The notes beneath the pieces are model-generated. The model worked only from the letters and a program-made list of their open reading frames with translations, did not search any database and was not told the DNA's origin. A stretch of 64,000 bases of DNA from Viscum album. Taxonomy: Eukaryota; Streptophyta; Magnoliopsida; Santalales; Viscaceae. This document shows, in pieces, positions 10,393-21,400 of this stretch; the first letter of the stretch is position 1, and each line of letters begins with the position of its first letter. Both the position numbers and the translations under genes were made by a program. The stretch lies in contig OY728147.1 of the NCBI GenBank assembly GCA_963277665.1, forward strand, positions 1,267,213,424-1,267,277,423, in the 5' to 3' direction.

Positions 10393-10633
10393 GTATTTAT
10401 GTTCATTTTAATTTTTTATTTATTTTTAATTTTTTATTAGTTTCAATTATTATTAATTAGTTGTAATTTAATTATATTTACATTGTTTTATTACTTAGTA
10501 AATTTAAATTATTAGTATTGTTTATAGTTAATGGTAATTAGGAATAATTAGTAATAATTTTTAATAATTAAGAATAAATATTAATAATTAGTAATAAATA
10601 CCAATAATTAGGAATAAGAACATTATTACATTA

Positions 10634-10650
10634 TTAGTTTATTTTATTTT
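10634..10650. repeat. 17-bp target-site duplication, copy 1
   Basis: TTAGTTTATTTTATTTT, repeated exactly at 11931-11947 on the other side of the UXS retrocopy. Confidence 0.85.
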
Positions 10651-11930
10651 ATTTTTTATTTTATTTTATTTATTTTTTTTTTAGAAAAGAGTGCTTCCTA
10701 GATTATAGGATCGACAGTCCTTTGTAACCTGCTCACTTAATGAAAAAAGACTGAACGACACCACGTTCAAAATCACTTATTCCACACCACATGGAAAACA
10801 AACAAAAATAACACACCTCCCGACAGCAATTACTTGTTTGGAAGGCCAAGCCTTCGCCTAAAATCATCCTCCATCAGCGGGAGGCCACTGCGCAGTTTCA
10901 CCTTAGGCTCCCAACCCAGCACTTCCTTTGCCTTCGTTATGTCAGGCTTTCTCTGCCGAGGATCGTCCGGCGTGTTCTCCACCGCCACAATCTCCACGTC
11001 AGGGTTGATCAGCTCCTTCACCGTCTCTGCCAGTTCAAGCATGGTGAATTCACCCGGATTCCCAATGTTGATCGGTCCAGTGCATTCCCCTTCCATGAGC
11101 CGAATCAGGCCGTCAACCATGTCTGAGACGTAGCAAAAGCTCCGAGTTTGCGTTCCAGGTGACTGAACAGTCAAGGGCTCCCCACGCACTGCCTGAGCAA
11201 TGAAATTGCTCACTACACGGCCATCATCTATGTTCATGCGAGGCCCGTAAGTATTGAAGATCCTTGCAATCCGTATTTCTATTCCATGCTGCCTATGGTA
11301 GTCGAACATCAGAGTTTCAGCAACGCGTTTACCCTCATCATAACAGCTCCTTACCCCTATTGGGTTAACATTGCCCCAATAACTCTCATTTTGGGGATGC
11401 ACAAGTGGATCGCCATACACTTCTGAAGTTGACGTGAGCAATATCCTAGCTCCAACCCTCTTGGCAAGTCCGAGCATGTTCAGCGTACCGATCACATTTG
11501 TCTTTATTGTCTTCACAGGATTGTACTTGTAAAAAATAGGGGATGCGGGACAGGCAAGATGATAGATTTGATCAACCTCAACCAACAGTGTCTCTGTAAC
11601 ATCATGACGAATGAGCTCAAATCTTGGATGACCAATCCATTTCCTCAAATTGTCCTTTGAACCAGTGAAGTAGTTATCAACAACAGTCACCTCATTCTTA
11701 TCATTTTCCATCAATTTGTCCACTAGGTGTGAACCAATGAAACCAGCTCCTCCGGTTACTAAAATTCTCATATTTGACTGGAAAAATTTAGAATTTCGCA
11801 GAGGTGATGGTGAAGGTGGTTTCGGCACTACAAGACCATTTCCGTTAGATTCCTTAGCCATTTGGCTCAGATGACTACAACTTGACAAAGTCTCCGTCTC
11901 AGCTCAGCATCAACCGATTCGAGGATCCTC
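10651..11930 (-). mobile_element. Processed retrocopy of a UDP-xylose synthase mRNA
   Basis: Read on the minus strand, the insert has a 42-base 5' leader (11930-11889), an uninterrupted CDS, a 147-base 3' UTR and an A-rich tail (10682-10651, ten As then A-runs broken by T), all between 17-bp direct repeats. Absence of introns plus tail plus target duplication is the signature of LINE-mediated retroposition. The A-rich flank makes the exact tail end uncertain. A paralogous unfilled site exists at 14590-14640. Confidence 0.85.
10830..11888 (-). CDS. UXS: UDP-glucuronate decarboxylase (UDP-xylose synthase), intact intronless copy
   Basis: Encodes a 352-residue extended short-chain dehydrogenase of the cytosolic plant UXS group, which converts UDP-glucuronic acid to UDP-xylose for xylan, xyloglucan and glycoprotein synthesis. 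Visible: the Rossmann GxxGxxG (GGAGFIG, residues 46-52), an acidic NAD-binding strand end near D71, STSEVYGDP (153-161), the catalytic YxxxK (Y183, K187) and the [13 protein letters not shown] block. No N-terminal membrane anchor is present, unlike the Golgi UXS forms. The family usually starts at the MAKE-type Met (codon 10, 11861) and is about 340-345 residues long, so that start is equally likely. The reading frame is undamaged. It lies antisense in the presumed CACTA first intron. No promoter of its own is recognised, so expression is unproven. Host UXS genes normally have many introns. Confidence 0.93.
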   Translation of the reverse strand: MSSCSHLSQMAKESNGNGLVVPKPPSPSPLRNSKFFQSNMRILVTGGAGFIGSHLVDKLMENDKNEVTVVDNYFTGSKDNLRKWIGHPRFELIRHDVTETLLVEVDQIYHLACPASPIFYKYNPVKTIKTNVIGTLNMLGLAKRVGARILLTSTSEVYGDPLVHPQNESYWGNVNPIGVRSCYDEGKRVAETLMFDYHRQHGIEIRIARIFNTYGPRMNIDDGRVVSNFIAQAVRGEPLTVQSPGTQTRSFCYVSDMVDGLIRLMEGECTGPINIGNPGEFTMLELAETVKELINPDVEIVAVENTPDDPRQRKPDITKAKEVLGWEPKVKLRSGLPLMEDDFRRRLGLPNK

Positions 11931-11947
11931 TTAGTTTATTTTATTTT
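11931..11947. repeat. 17-bp target-site duplication, copy 2
   Basis: Exact repeat of 10634-10650. It continues into TAATATTAAAATAATATAAT, the same sequence found after the corresponding flank at 14601-14632, which confirms the junction. Confidence 0.85.
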
Positions 11948-12110
11948 TAATATTAAAATAATATAATTTTTTATATATATACAATTCTTTTTTCATCTGT
12001 GTGTTTGCTGTCTTCACATGTATTATTTGTATGTGGAGATAGAAAACGCACAGATTAAAGAAGAATTGTATATAAATTAGAAAATTATATTATTTTAATA
12101 TTAATAATAA
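11948..12110. repeat. Fold-back (MITE-like) element, copy A
   Basis: Inverted arms of about 75 bases: 11948-12022 pairs with about 12030-12103 (shared TAATATTAAAATAATATAAT, TATACAATTCTT and TCTGTG blocks). Its original left end was split by the UXS retrocopy, because the flank at 10628-10650 completes it. Confidence 0.75.
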
Positions 12111-14600
12111 AATATATTAATAATGTTATTATTTGTAATTATTGGTAATTATTTCTAATTATTGATAATTATTCATTTAATTACTAATAATTAGGAACAA
12201 TTATCAATAATTATCAATAATTAAGAATAATTAGTAATAATTAGTAATAATTACCAATAATTAGTATTAATTACCTATAATTAGTATTAATTACCAATAA
12301 TTAGTATTAATTACCAATAATTAGTAATAATTAGGAATAATTAACAATAATTAGTAATAATTACCAATAATTAACAATAATTAGTAATAATTACCTATAA
12401 TTAGTACTAATTACCAATAATTAGTATTAATTACCAATAATTAGTAATAATTAGGAATAATTAACAATAATTAGTAATAATTAGTAATAATTAGGAATAA
12501 TTAGTATTAATTAGGAATAATTAGTAATAATTACCAATAATTAGTAATAATTATTATTAATTACCAATAATTAGTATTAATTACCAATAATTAGTATTAA
12601 TTATCAATAATTAGTATTAATTACCAATAATTAGTATTAATTACCAATAATTAGTATTAATTACCAATAATTAGTATTAATTACCAATATTAGTATTAAT
12701 TACCAATAATTAGTATTAATTATTAATAATTACCAATAATTACCAATATTTAGTAATAATTAACAATAATTGCCAATAATTAACAATAATTGCCAATAAT
12801 TACCAATAATTATTAATAATTACCAATAATTATCAATAATTACTAATAATTATCAATAATTACTAATAATTATCAATAATTAATAATAATTAGCAATAAT
12901 TAGTAATAATTAGTAATAATTACTAATAATTAGCAATAATTAGTAATAATTAGAAATAATTAGTAATAATTAGAAATAATTAGTAATAATTAGTAATAAT
13001 TAACAACAATTAGTAATAATTAACAATAATTAGTAATAATTAGGAATAATTAGTATTAATTAGGAATAATTAGTAATAATTACCAATAATTAGTAATAAT
13101 GATTATTAATTACCAATAATTAGTATTAATTACCAATAATTAGTATTAATTACCAATAATTAGTATTAATTACCAATAATTAGTATTAATTACCAATAAT
13201 TAGTATTAATTACCAATAATTAGTATTAATTACCAATATTTAGTAATAATTACCAATATTTAGTAATAATTAACAATAATTGCCAATAATTAACAATAAT
13301 TAGTAATAATTACCAATAATTATCAATAATTACTAATAATTATCAATAATTACTAATAATTATCAATAATTAATAATAATTAGCAATAATTAGTAATAAT
13401 TAGCAATAATTACTAATAATTAGCAATAATTAGCAATAATTAGCAATAATTAGCAATAATTAGTAATAATTAGAAATAATTAGTAATAATTAGAAATAAT
13501 TAGTAATAATTAGTAATAATTAACAATAATTAGTAATAATTAACAATAATTAGTAATAATTAGGAATAATTAGGAATAATTAGTATTAATTAGGAATAAT
13601 TAGTAATAATTACCAATAATTAGTAATAATGATTATTAATTACCAATAATTAGTATTAATTACCAATAATTAGTATTAATTACCAATAATTAGTATTAAT
13701 TACCAATAATTAGTATTAATTATCAATAATTAGTATTAATTACCAATAATTAGTATTAATTACCAATATTTAGTAATAATTACCAATATTTAGTAATAAT
13801 TAACAATAATTGCCAATAATTAACAATAATTAGTAATAATTACCAATAATTATCAATAATTACTAATAATTATCAATAATTACTAATAATTATCAATAAT
13901 TAATAATAATTAGCAATAATTAGTAATAATTAGCAATAATTACTAATAATTAGCAATAATTAGTAATAATTAGAAATAATTAGTAATAATTAGAAATAAT
14001 TAGTAATAATTAGTAATAATTAAAAATAATTAGTAATAATTAACAATAATTAGTAATAATTAGGAATAATTAGGAATAATTAGTATTAATTAGGAATAAT
14101 TAGTAATAATTACCAATAATTAGTAATAATGATTATTAATTACCAATAATTAGTATTAATTACCAATAATTAGTATTAATTACCAATAATTAGTATTAAT
14201 TACCAATAATTAGTATTAATTACCAATAATCACCAATAATTACCAATAATCACCAATAATTACCAATAATCACCAATAATTACCAATAATCACCAATAAT
14301 TACCAATAATCACCAATAATTACCAATAATCACCAATAATTACCAATAATTACCAATATTTTCCAATATTTTCCAATATTTTCCAATAATTACCAATATT
14401 TACCAATAATTACCAATATTTACCAATAATTACCAATATTTACCAATAATTAGGAATAACTACCAATAATTAAGAATAACTACCAATAATTTGGAATAAT
14501 TACCAATAATTTGGAATAATTACCAATAATTTGGAATAATTACCAATAATTTGAAATACTTACCAATAATTTGGAATAATTACCTTATTACATTATTTGT
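12111..14600. repeat. 2.5-kb minisatellite with 10-bp unit and higher-order structure
   Basis: Hundreds of 10-base units of the form AATAATTANN (NN mostly GT, CC, GG, AC or TC), so AATT recurs every 10 bases. A marker variant, AATGATTATTAATTACC, recurs at about 13101, 13631 and 14131, with a related form near 12551, giving higher-order units of about 500-550 bases. At 12125-12175 the unit runs in the opposite orientation. The last kilobase shifts to CACC, TTTCC and TTTGG variants. No gene. Confidence 0.92.
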
Positions 14601-14850
14601 ATATTTTATTATTAATATTAAAATAATATAATTTTCTATATTATATACAATTTTCTTTTCTTCTGTGTTTTTTCTGTCTCCACATGTAATATTGGCATTC
14701 TTTTTCAAAATTATCAACCTACTCGCCAATGGAGAGGTGAAAGTGAATGCCAATATTACATGTGGAGACAGAATGTGAAACACACAGATGAAAGGAGAAT
14801 TGTATATAATATAGAAAATTATATTATTTTAATATTAATAATAAAATATA
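14601..14850. repeat. Fold-back (MITE-like) element, copy B
   Basis: Arms 14601-14701 and 14745-14850 are inverted copies of about 100 bases, enclosing a 43-base loop. The sequence matches copy A but with a longer stem tip (TGTCTCCACATGTAATATTG). With copy A it brackets the minisatellite. Confidence 0.8.
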
Positions 14851-15060
14851 CTAATAATGTAATGATGTTATTATTATATAATTAATATTTATGAAAAAAA
14901 TTATATTAGTATTATTAAAAAAATAAAAAATCAATATAATATTAAAATTATCAATATTTGTAACAGGTTTTGCTTTATTCTCAATATATTCAATCTTTGC
15001 TTGTGTTTTTTCTAACAAATTATTCAAAACCAGTAATTCTTTTATATTTTATAGAAAAAT

Positions 15061-18000
15061 ATGGAACAACGAGTTCGTCAACAGTCATTATTAGATGACC
15101 GCATATGGATAAATCAACGTAGAAATCCAAATGGTTCTGATTTAAATCCAGTATATATAGAGGGTGTGGAGAGTTTTTTATCATTTGCGGCATCAAATCC
15201 AGAATTTGTTTCAGAAGGAAAGATAAAATGACCTTGTAGAAAATGTGCATTGAGAACGTTTGACACGTTTGACAAAGTGGGGGAACATCTCTTGCGTTTT
15301 AGTTTTCAAGCAGATTATGTTTTTTGGTATCAACACGGTGAACGCAGTTCCAGAGCAGGTGATACCAACTTGATTCTGGATCCATCCCAGTTTCAAGATT
15401 TAGTACATGATGTTGCAGGTTCATCTGTTCAACATACAGAAACTCCGGCTGATATAGCTTCAAATCCTGAGTTGGGACCGTCTGAATTTTATGAGTTGTT
15501 GAAGCCTGCTGAGGATGCATTATATCCTGGCTGCAAGATGAGCAAATTAGAAGCAGTTGCAAAATTTATGGCTATCAAATCAGATAACGGAATGTCAAAC
15601 ACCTGTTTTGACCAGATATTTTCTTTGCTGAAAACACTGTTACCCGAAGGAAATGTTTTACCTGCAAATTACTATGAAAGTAAGAGGTTGGTTCGAAATT
15701 TGGGACTTACTTGTCAGAAGATTCATGCATGTTCAAATGACTGCATTTTATATTCAGGGGAAAATGAGTCGTTGGATAGTTTTCCCACATGTGGGCAACT
15801 GAGATATAAAGAAGGACAACACGGGAAGTCTGGTTTGATTCCTGTAAAACAGTTGAGATATTTTCCGCTTACATCCAGACTTCAGCGTTTATTCATGTCT
15901 AAGAATACAGCGACAATGATGTCATGGCATAAAGAGAATAGTTCAACCGATAAAAGCTTGAATCATCCAGCCGATGGTGATTCATGGAAACATTTTGATA
16001 GAGTGCATCCATCATTTGCTTTAGAAGCTAGAAATGTTCGACTGGGCCTTTCCACTGATGGTTTCTGTCCGTTTGGATCTTATGGTAGTCAATATTCATG
16101 TTGGCCTGTTTTTTTAACTCCGTATAATTTACCTCCATGGATGTTGATGAAGGAGCCATATATCTTTTTGACTTTACTAATTCCAGGACATCCGAAAAAA
16201 TATTGATGTTTATTTGAAGCCACTGATTGATGAATTAAATTTATTGTGGAGTACTGGTGTCAGTACATATGATGTTGCAACGAAACAGAATTTCATACTG
16301 AGAGCAGCATTGATGTGGACAATAAGTGACTTCCCGGCTTATGGGATGTTATCTGGCTGGAGTACACATGGTCAGAAATCATGTCCTTACTGTATGGGAG
16401 AGAACAAAGCATTTATGCTCATTCATGGAAAGAAACCTTGTTATTTTGACTGTCATCGCAGATTTCTTCCAGCTGATCATCCTTTTCGCAGAAACAGATC
16501 TCATTTCAGAAAAGGAACAGCTGAAAGGGATGGACCTCCAAAAATGCTATCAGGTTCGGAGTTAAAATCGGTTGTATTTTCATTACCTCCCATCACTTTT
16601 GGTCCCACAATAAACCAATAGAAAATTTCTGGTTTTGGGAAAGAACACAATTGGATTAAACGTAGCATATTTTGGGATTTGCCATATTGGTCTGATTTGT
16701 TGGTCCGACACATGTTAGATGTCATGCATATTGAGAAGAACTGTTTTGATAATTTGTTTCATACAGTTTTGGATACGCCAGGAAAGAGCAAAGACAATGT
16801 AAATGCACGTTTAGATCTTGCCCAAATTTGCAGGCGTCCAGAATTGGAACTATTTGAGAATGTCAGAATAGAAAGGTTACTGAAACCAAAAGCATCTTAT
16901 ACACTATCTAAAGAAAACCGTTTATTATTTTGTCAGTGGATTGCAGATTTGAGACTTCCAGATGGCTGTGCTTCCAATTTGGGTAGATGTGTAAAGAATG
17001 GTCATATTACTGGATTAAAAATTCATGACTGTCATGTTATAATGGAGAGACTTCTACCCATTGGATTAAGAGGTCTGTTGAATTCTGTGATTTGGGATTC
17101 CATAACAGACATGTCTCATTTTTTTCGAGAAATTTGTGCGGCTACGATAGATTATGATGCTCTAGGCAAACTTGAAAAAGATGTTGTTGTAATTATATGT
17201 AAACTGGAAAAAATATTTCCGCCGTCTTTCTTCGACTCAATGGAACATTTGATGTTACATTTGCCATATGAAGCCAAATGTGGAGGTCCGGTACAGTTTC
17301 GATGGATGTACCCATTTGAAAGATGCATGCAAAAATTGAAAAGAAAAGTACGCAACAAAGCATCTGTTGAAGGATCTATTGCAGAAGCTTATTTGCAAGA
17401 GGAAATATCTTTTTTCTGCTCCCATTATTTTGAATCTGAGTATCCTTCAAAACACAACCGAATGGGACGGAATGAGAGGAATATTGATGAAATCGACAAT
17501 AAATTATCTGTTTTCAACCAGTCAGAGCTTGGTTTTGGTGGAGTTTCTGAACGCTGGCTTTCAGATGATGAACATCATAGAGCTCATACGTATGTTCTGC
17601 TCAACTGTGAAGAGATGACATCAGTTGTACTTTAAGTGTTTATATCACTTATTCTATCATTTATGTTACAGTAAATAACTTTGGTTTTTATAGGTTGTAT
17701 GATAATCATATCAAGAAACAAATTCCACAAATTACAGCAGCTGCTCTCGAAGAACGTCGACTGAAAAATTTCTCTCAGTGGTTTCAAAAACTGGTAACAT
17801 AAATTCTTTATCTTTTAGCAACTCATTCAATGTATAGTTTACTATATTGATAATTATTTCACAAATCTTCAGGTGTCTCGACATGCTGATAAAATTGACA
17901 AATGGCTGTGTGTATTGAGTAACCCACCTTCCAAACTTGTTAAAACTTATAATGCATATGTGGTGAATGGATTTCGATTCCACACACATGCATATGGGGA

Positions 18001-18619
18001 ATCGAAAAAAACAATGAACAGTGGAGTTAGCTTGAGAGGATCTCATCATCGAGAAAATGAAGTTGACTTTTATGGCATACTTGATGAAATCATTGAACTC
18101 TGTTATCTTGGACAACATTACATAACCATGTTCAAATGTCGGTGGTTGGATACAGAGAGAGGCGTGCGTGTTCATCCGACTCATGGAATCATTGATATTA
18201 AATGTAAAAGTGTTCTCGCAGTAAATGAACCATTCTTATTGGCTCAACAGGCATATCAAGTTTATTATGCAAAGTACTGTGCAACATCAAGAGACTTGAC
18301 TGATTGGTGGAGTGTAATAAAAATCAAAATTCGAGACAATTAGTTTAGTCAAAGTGAATGTGCTTTCACTGATGTGCAAAGAATTGAAGTTTTTCAAGAG
18401 AGTACTCAAAATCAATCTTTTTTACAAAGAGACATGAGTATCGATGACGACACCCCACATTTAAGAGTCAGTGATGACAATGATGTTAATGATGTCACAT
18501 ATGAATTTGAAATGGTAAGAGATGAAGCAACTGTAACTCGAATGGATATCGATGATGTTGAGGAGGAATATGAAGATGACATTGACATATATGAATATGA
18601 TGATGAAGATGAACACTGA
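15061..18619 (+). pseudogene. TNP2-like CACTA transposase, broken
   Basis: The plant CACTA transposase architecture is complete in order: an N-terminal KIK-PCRKC zinc-type segment (15061-15250), Transposase_21 core (about 15540-16780, including DFPAYGMLSGWSTHG and the LDVMHIEKNCFDN block with a conserved Asp), DUF4218 (about 17100-17440, HLPYEAKCGGPVQFRWMYPFER), then DUF4216 (about 17930-18310, AYVVNGFRFHT and DFYGILDEIIEL) and an acidic tail. Introns: an acceptor at 17692-17693, and donor 17794 with acceptor 17871-17872 (phase 0). It would cut the element ends. Damage: TGA 15229-15231, a frameshift near 16190-16205, TAG 16619-16621, a stop at 17633-17635 by the unclear second splice junction, and TAG 18341-18343. 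Confidence 0.92.
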
Positions 18620-18717
18620 TAGCATTTCATGGTATTTATATACAATCATAATATGTATATATGTATATATAATAGTAATTATCAATTATTTGCTAACATT
18701 AACATTTTTTGTTTCAG

Positions 18718-20251
18718 ATGGACGACGCCACATTTCGTGCGTTGGCGGATGCTGACCTGACTTTTGATGCGGATGAGTTGCTGACAGATGACCCTCAGCC
18801 TGCAGGCGCTCCAGGGAGTACGCGGAGGGGGCGCGGTCTTGCACGATTGATGATTCCTGACCCCGTCCCCGAGCGACGTCCACGTCTTGGGTTTGATCCA
18901 CGCACACAGAGGTGTGATAACCTGTGTGATAACCTGTGGATTTGACTAAAATTTCATTAATCTATTCACATAATAAATGTTTATTATTTTTTCAGTTTTC
19001 CGCATATAGCAGTCGGACAGGGCAGCGCTATTTTGCGCAACTATTTCTCTCAGCCGTGGACCACATGGGAGCAGATTCCCATTGATGTGCAACAGGCCAT
19101 GTTCGGCCATTGGTTGGTACGTACGTAAATAAATAATTTTTATTTTGAAAATTATTTCATTTCTAACTTGATATTTTGATTTATTTGTAGGGTTTATGGT
19201 ATCCGATCGAGGATACCATGCGTGACGCCATCCACGAGGCATGGGAGGTGGCCATGCGTGATCGTCTTCGTCAGTTTTTGCACAATTTAAGAAAAGCTGC
19301 GATGAAGAAAGCAGGAGTGTCAGATTTTGAGGAGTCATGTAGAGCACACCGACCAGAGTATATTTCATCCCATTTATGGGATGGATTATGTGCGCACTGG
19401 TTGAGTGGTGCCTTTCAGAGGAGATCATCGGTGGGGAGGCAGAATCGGGGGAGACAGGAGGTGACTCATCGAGCTGGGAGTCGTTCTTTCAGTACTCATA
19501 GACAGCATCTGGTACGTACATTATTTATAAATATTTTATATAACTATAAATATTAACAGTTTTTTTTATTCTTATAGGCTGTCGAGCACCCCGATATTAC
19601 AGAGTACGACGTATATCGGAGGATGTATAGTGATCCTGCTACTGGGGAGCTCAGAGGTGATCGTCAGCATCACATCGTGGTCAGTATTATTTGTTTTCAA
19701 GTTTAAAAATTAACTGCATATAATATATTCACAATTTTAATTTTAAATTGCAACTATAGGAGTCATATGAGGCCGCAGCGGCACAGGCCCGGCCTGAGAG
19801 TCAGGCTGAGTCATCAGATCAGACCACTGCCCGTCAGTTTGATGAGGCGGCATGGATGCAGGCCACCCAGTATGCCTTCGAGAAGGGCCGGGTAGTTGGT
19901 ATCGGCTCTCGACTGACTCCCGGAGATTATTATGGCAGTGCTGCGATGTCGGCGTCCAGCTCGAGAGGAGCTCGTGCATCTTCTTCTACACAGTATGAGG
20001 ATCAGTTGCGATCTCAGACTGCACAGATAGAGAGTCTCCGACAGGAGCAGAAGCAGATGCGTCAGCAGCATGAGGAGGAGCGTCGACGCCAGCAGCAGCT
20101 GTACGAGGAGCAGGCGAGTCGGTGGCAGCAGCAGCATCAGGAGCAGATGGAGTACATGCGCCGACTCACTCATGCTTTAGGGATGGAGTTTCCTCCACCA
20201 CCATCTGCAGATCCCCCACCTCCCCCCCCCTCCCCCCCTCCTTCAGATTAG
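18718..20251 (+). CDS. Second CACTA protein (Transposase_24/Ptta-like, TNPA analogue), intact five-exon gene
   Basis: Exons 18718-18911, 18996-19116, 19191-19511, 19578-19679 and 19760-20251 join through four GT-AG introns to an unbroken 409-residue frame ending TAG. Content fits the plant En/Spm Transposase_24 family: an Arg/Pro-rich N-terminus, PWTTWEQIP (exon 2), a basic helical region with AGSRSFSTHRQH (exon 3 end), HPDITEYDVYRRMY (exon 4), a Gln/Glu/Arg-rich coiled coil (about residues 325-383) and a proline-rich tail. In CACTA elements the second protein binds subterminal repeats and helps transposition. The ATG directly follows a TTTCAG acceptor, implying splicing from an upstream leader. 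Unlike the neighbouring transposase, it has no stop or frameshift. Confidence 0.82.
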
Positions 20252-20773
20252 AGTTTGTATTTCTGTTATAAAATTTGTGAAATCAAAATATTTTTTTTTC
20301 TATTCGTAGTTTCTGTCTCATTATAAAATATTAATAATATTATATTTTTAAATAACAATATTAATATGAATAATAATATTATTTATATTTTATAATATTA
20401 AATCTTATATATATATTAAAATTTTATATATATATTAAAATTTTATATATATATTAAAATTTTATAATACTATAATTTAATTATTTTTTTTGTAATACTT
20501 GAATTATTTTAATATTTGAATGTAAAATAATTCTATTATTTTTATATTAATTAAAATAACTTATTAATATTTTTTTATTTATGAATTATAATTGTAATAT
20601 TATTATATTAATTAAATTATTTATTAATATTCTATTATTTTTATTTTTGAATTATAATTCTACTATTATTATAGTAATTAAAATAATTTATTATTTTCAT
20701 TTGTAAATTATAATTCTATTATTATATTAATTAAAATAATTTATTAATAATTTATTTTTTTATTTTTTTTATA
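20252..20773. other. AT-rich 3' region of CACTA-1
   Basis: No gene. Low-complexity A/T sequence with a short tandem TATATATATTAAAATTT unit at about 20405-20462. It presumably includes the 3' end of the transcript, but no clear AATAAA signal is seen. Confidence 0.6.
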
Positions 20774-21166
20774 GTATTTGCGACGGGATACTATGCCCGT
20801 CGCAAATACTAGTATTATTAATAGTTTTTTATTTTTTTTTAAAAAAAAGTATTTGCGACGGGTCCCGACTCCCGTCGCAAATACTAGTATTATTAATTTT
20901 TTTTATTTTTTTAAAAAAGAGTTTTTGCGATGGAACCGTCGCAAAAGCTATTTGCGACGGGTCCCGTCGCAAAAACTGTTTTAAAATTTTTTTACAAAAA
21001 TACGGAATACTATTTGCGACGGGGAGAATGCCCGTCGCAAAAAAAGGCTTTAGCGACGGGCCCGTCGCAAATAAGTGTAGTTGCGACGGCGTTTTCAGCA
21101 ACGGGCTATTTGCGACGGGATCCCGTCGCAAATAGCCCGTCGCAAATACCTGTTTTTCTAGTAGTG
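20774..21166. repeat. Right subterminal repeats and terminus of CACTA-1
   Basis: At least seven TTTGCGACGGG / CCCGTCGCAAA hairpins at 20774-20809, 20849-20884, 20922-20948, 20949-20977, 21011-21045, 21045-21074 and 21078-21149, then CTGTTTTTCTAGTAGTG at the terminus. Read from outside, this is CACTACTAGAAAAACAG, a classic CACTA inverted terminus. Confidence 0.92.
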
Positions 21167-21386
21167 GGTGGCTCTTTCAAAAAAACCAAGATCACATCAA
21201 CGGACAAAGAACATACTCCGAAAGTATCACCTTTTGAGGGATTTCTATCAAAGGGGTGAAGTTGCAGTGAGCAGAGTGTCCACGGAAGAGAATGTGGCGG
21301 ACCCCATGACTAAAGGCCTATCTCAGCAGAAGCATGAATATCATGTGAGAGCTAGCGGGTTAAAGGTTGTTAGCAGTTGGCTCTAG
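21167..21386 (+). pseudogene. Copia-1 RNase H C-terminus, right copy (true pol end)
   Basis: Encodes the last part of copia RNase H (ALSKKPRSHQRTKN to ADPMTKGLSQQKHE) and ends at the genuine pol stop, TAG 21384-21386. Apart from the flanking duplication it is the natural continuation of the frame interrupted at 9722. Confidence 0.9.
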
Positions 21387-21387
21387 T

Positions 21388-21400
21388 CCAAGTGGGAGTC
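21388..21400 (+). other. Copia-1 polypurine tract
   Basis: CAAGTGGGAG immediately ahead of the 3' LTR. It primes plus-strand DNA in copia elements. Confidence 0.8.

Larger units (their letters stand above)
10393..15054 (+). other. Putative 4.7-kb intron 1 of the CACTA-1 transcription unit
   Basis: Bounded by CAAG|GTATTT and TTTATAG|AAAAATATG. It holds, in order, AT-rich DNA with scattered 10-bp repeats (10430-10630), the antisense UXS retrocopy, a fold-back element, a 2.5-kb minisatellite and a second fold-back element. The stretch 14851-15054 is AT-rich with no gene. Confidence 0.5.
9933..21166 (+). mobile_element. CACTA (En/Spm-type) DNA transposon 1, left terminus missing
   Basis: The right end is canonical: it ends CTAGTAGTG at 21166 (read outward, CACTACTAG), preceded by subterminal repeats. 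The following GGT equals 9720-9722, fitting a 3-bp target duplication at the original site in copia RNase H. Inside are subterminal palindromes at both ends, a leader exon, a TNP2-like transposase and a second transposase gene. No CACTA terminus exists on the left, where a copied 213-bp flank abuts the interior. The element as it stands cannot be excised by normal end recognition. Confidence 0.9.

Noticed and set aside
10834..11133. Plus-strand ORF over UXS
   Set aside because: Antisense shadow of the well-conserved UXS frame.
10830..11888. UXS as an ordinary resident host gene
   Set aside because: It is intronless, bounded by 17-bp direct repeats and an A-rich tail, and sits within a transposon that itself sits within a retrotransposon.
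18412..18685. Serine-rich minus-strand ORFs
   Set aside because: Shadows of the acidic Asp/Glu tail of the TNP2-like transposase.
19814..20173. Leucine-rich minus-strand ORF
   Set aside because: Antisense shadow of the Gln/Glu-rich coiled coil in exon 5 of the second CACTA gene.
20774..21131. ORFs in the CACTA subterminal regions (also 9913-10126)
   Set aside because: Repeat-driven frames over CGACGGG palindromes.
21168..21386. A separate small gene of 72 codons
   Set aside because: It is the C-terminus of the copia-1 RNase H, displaced by the CACTA insertion.
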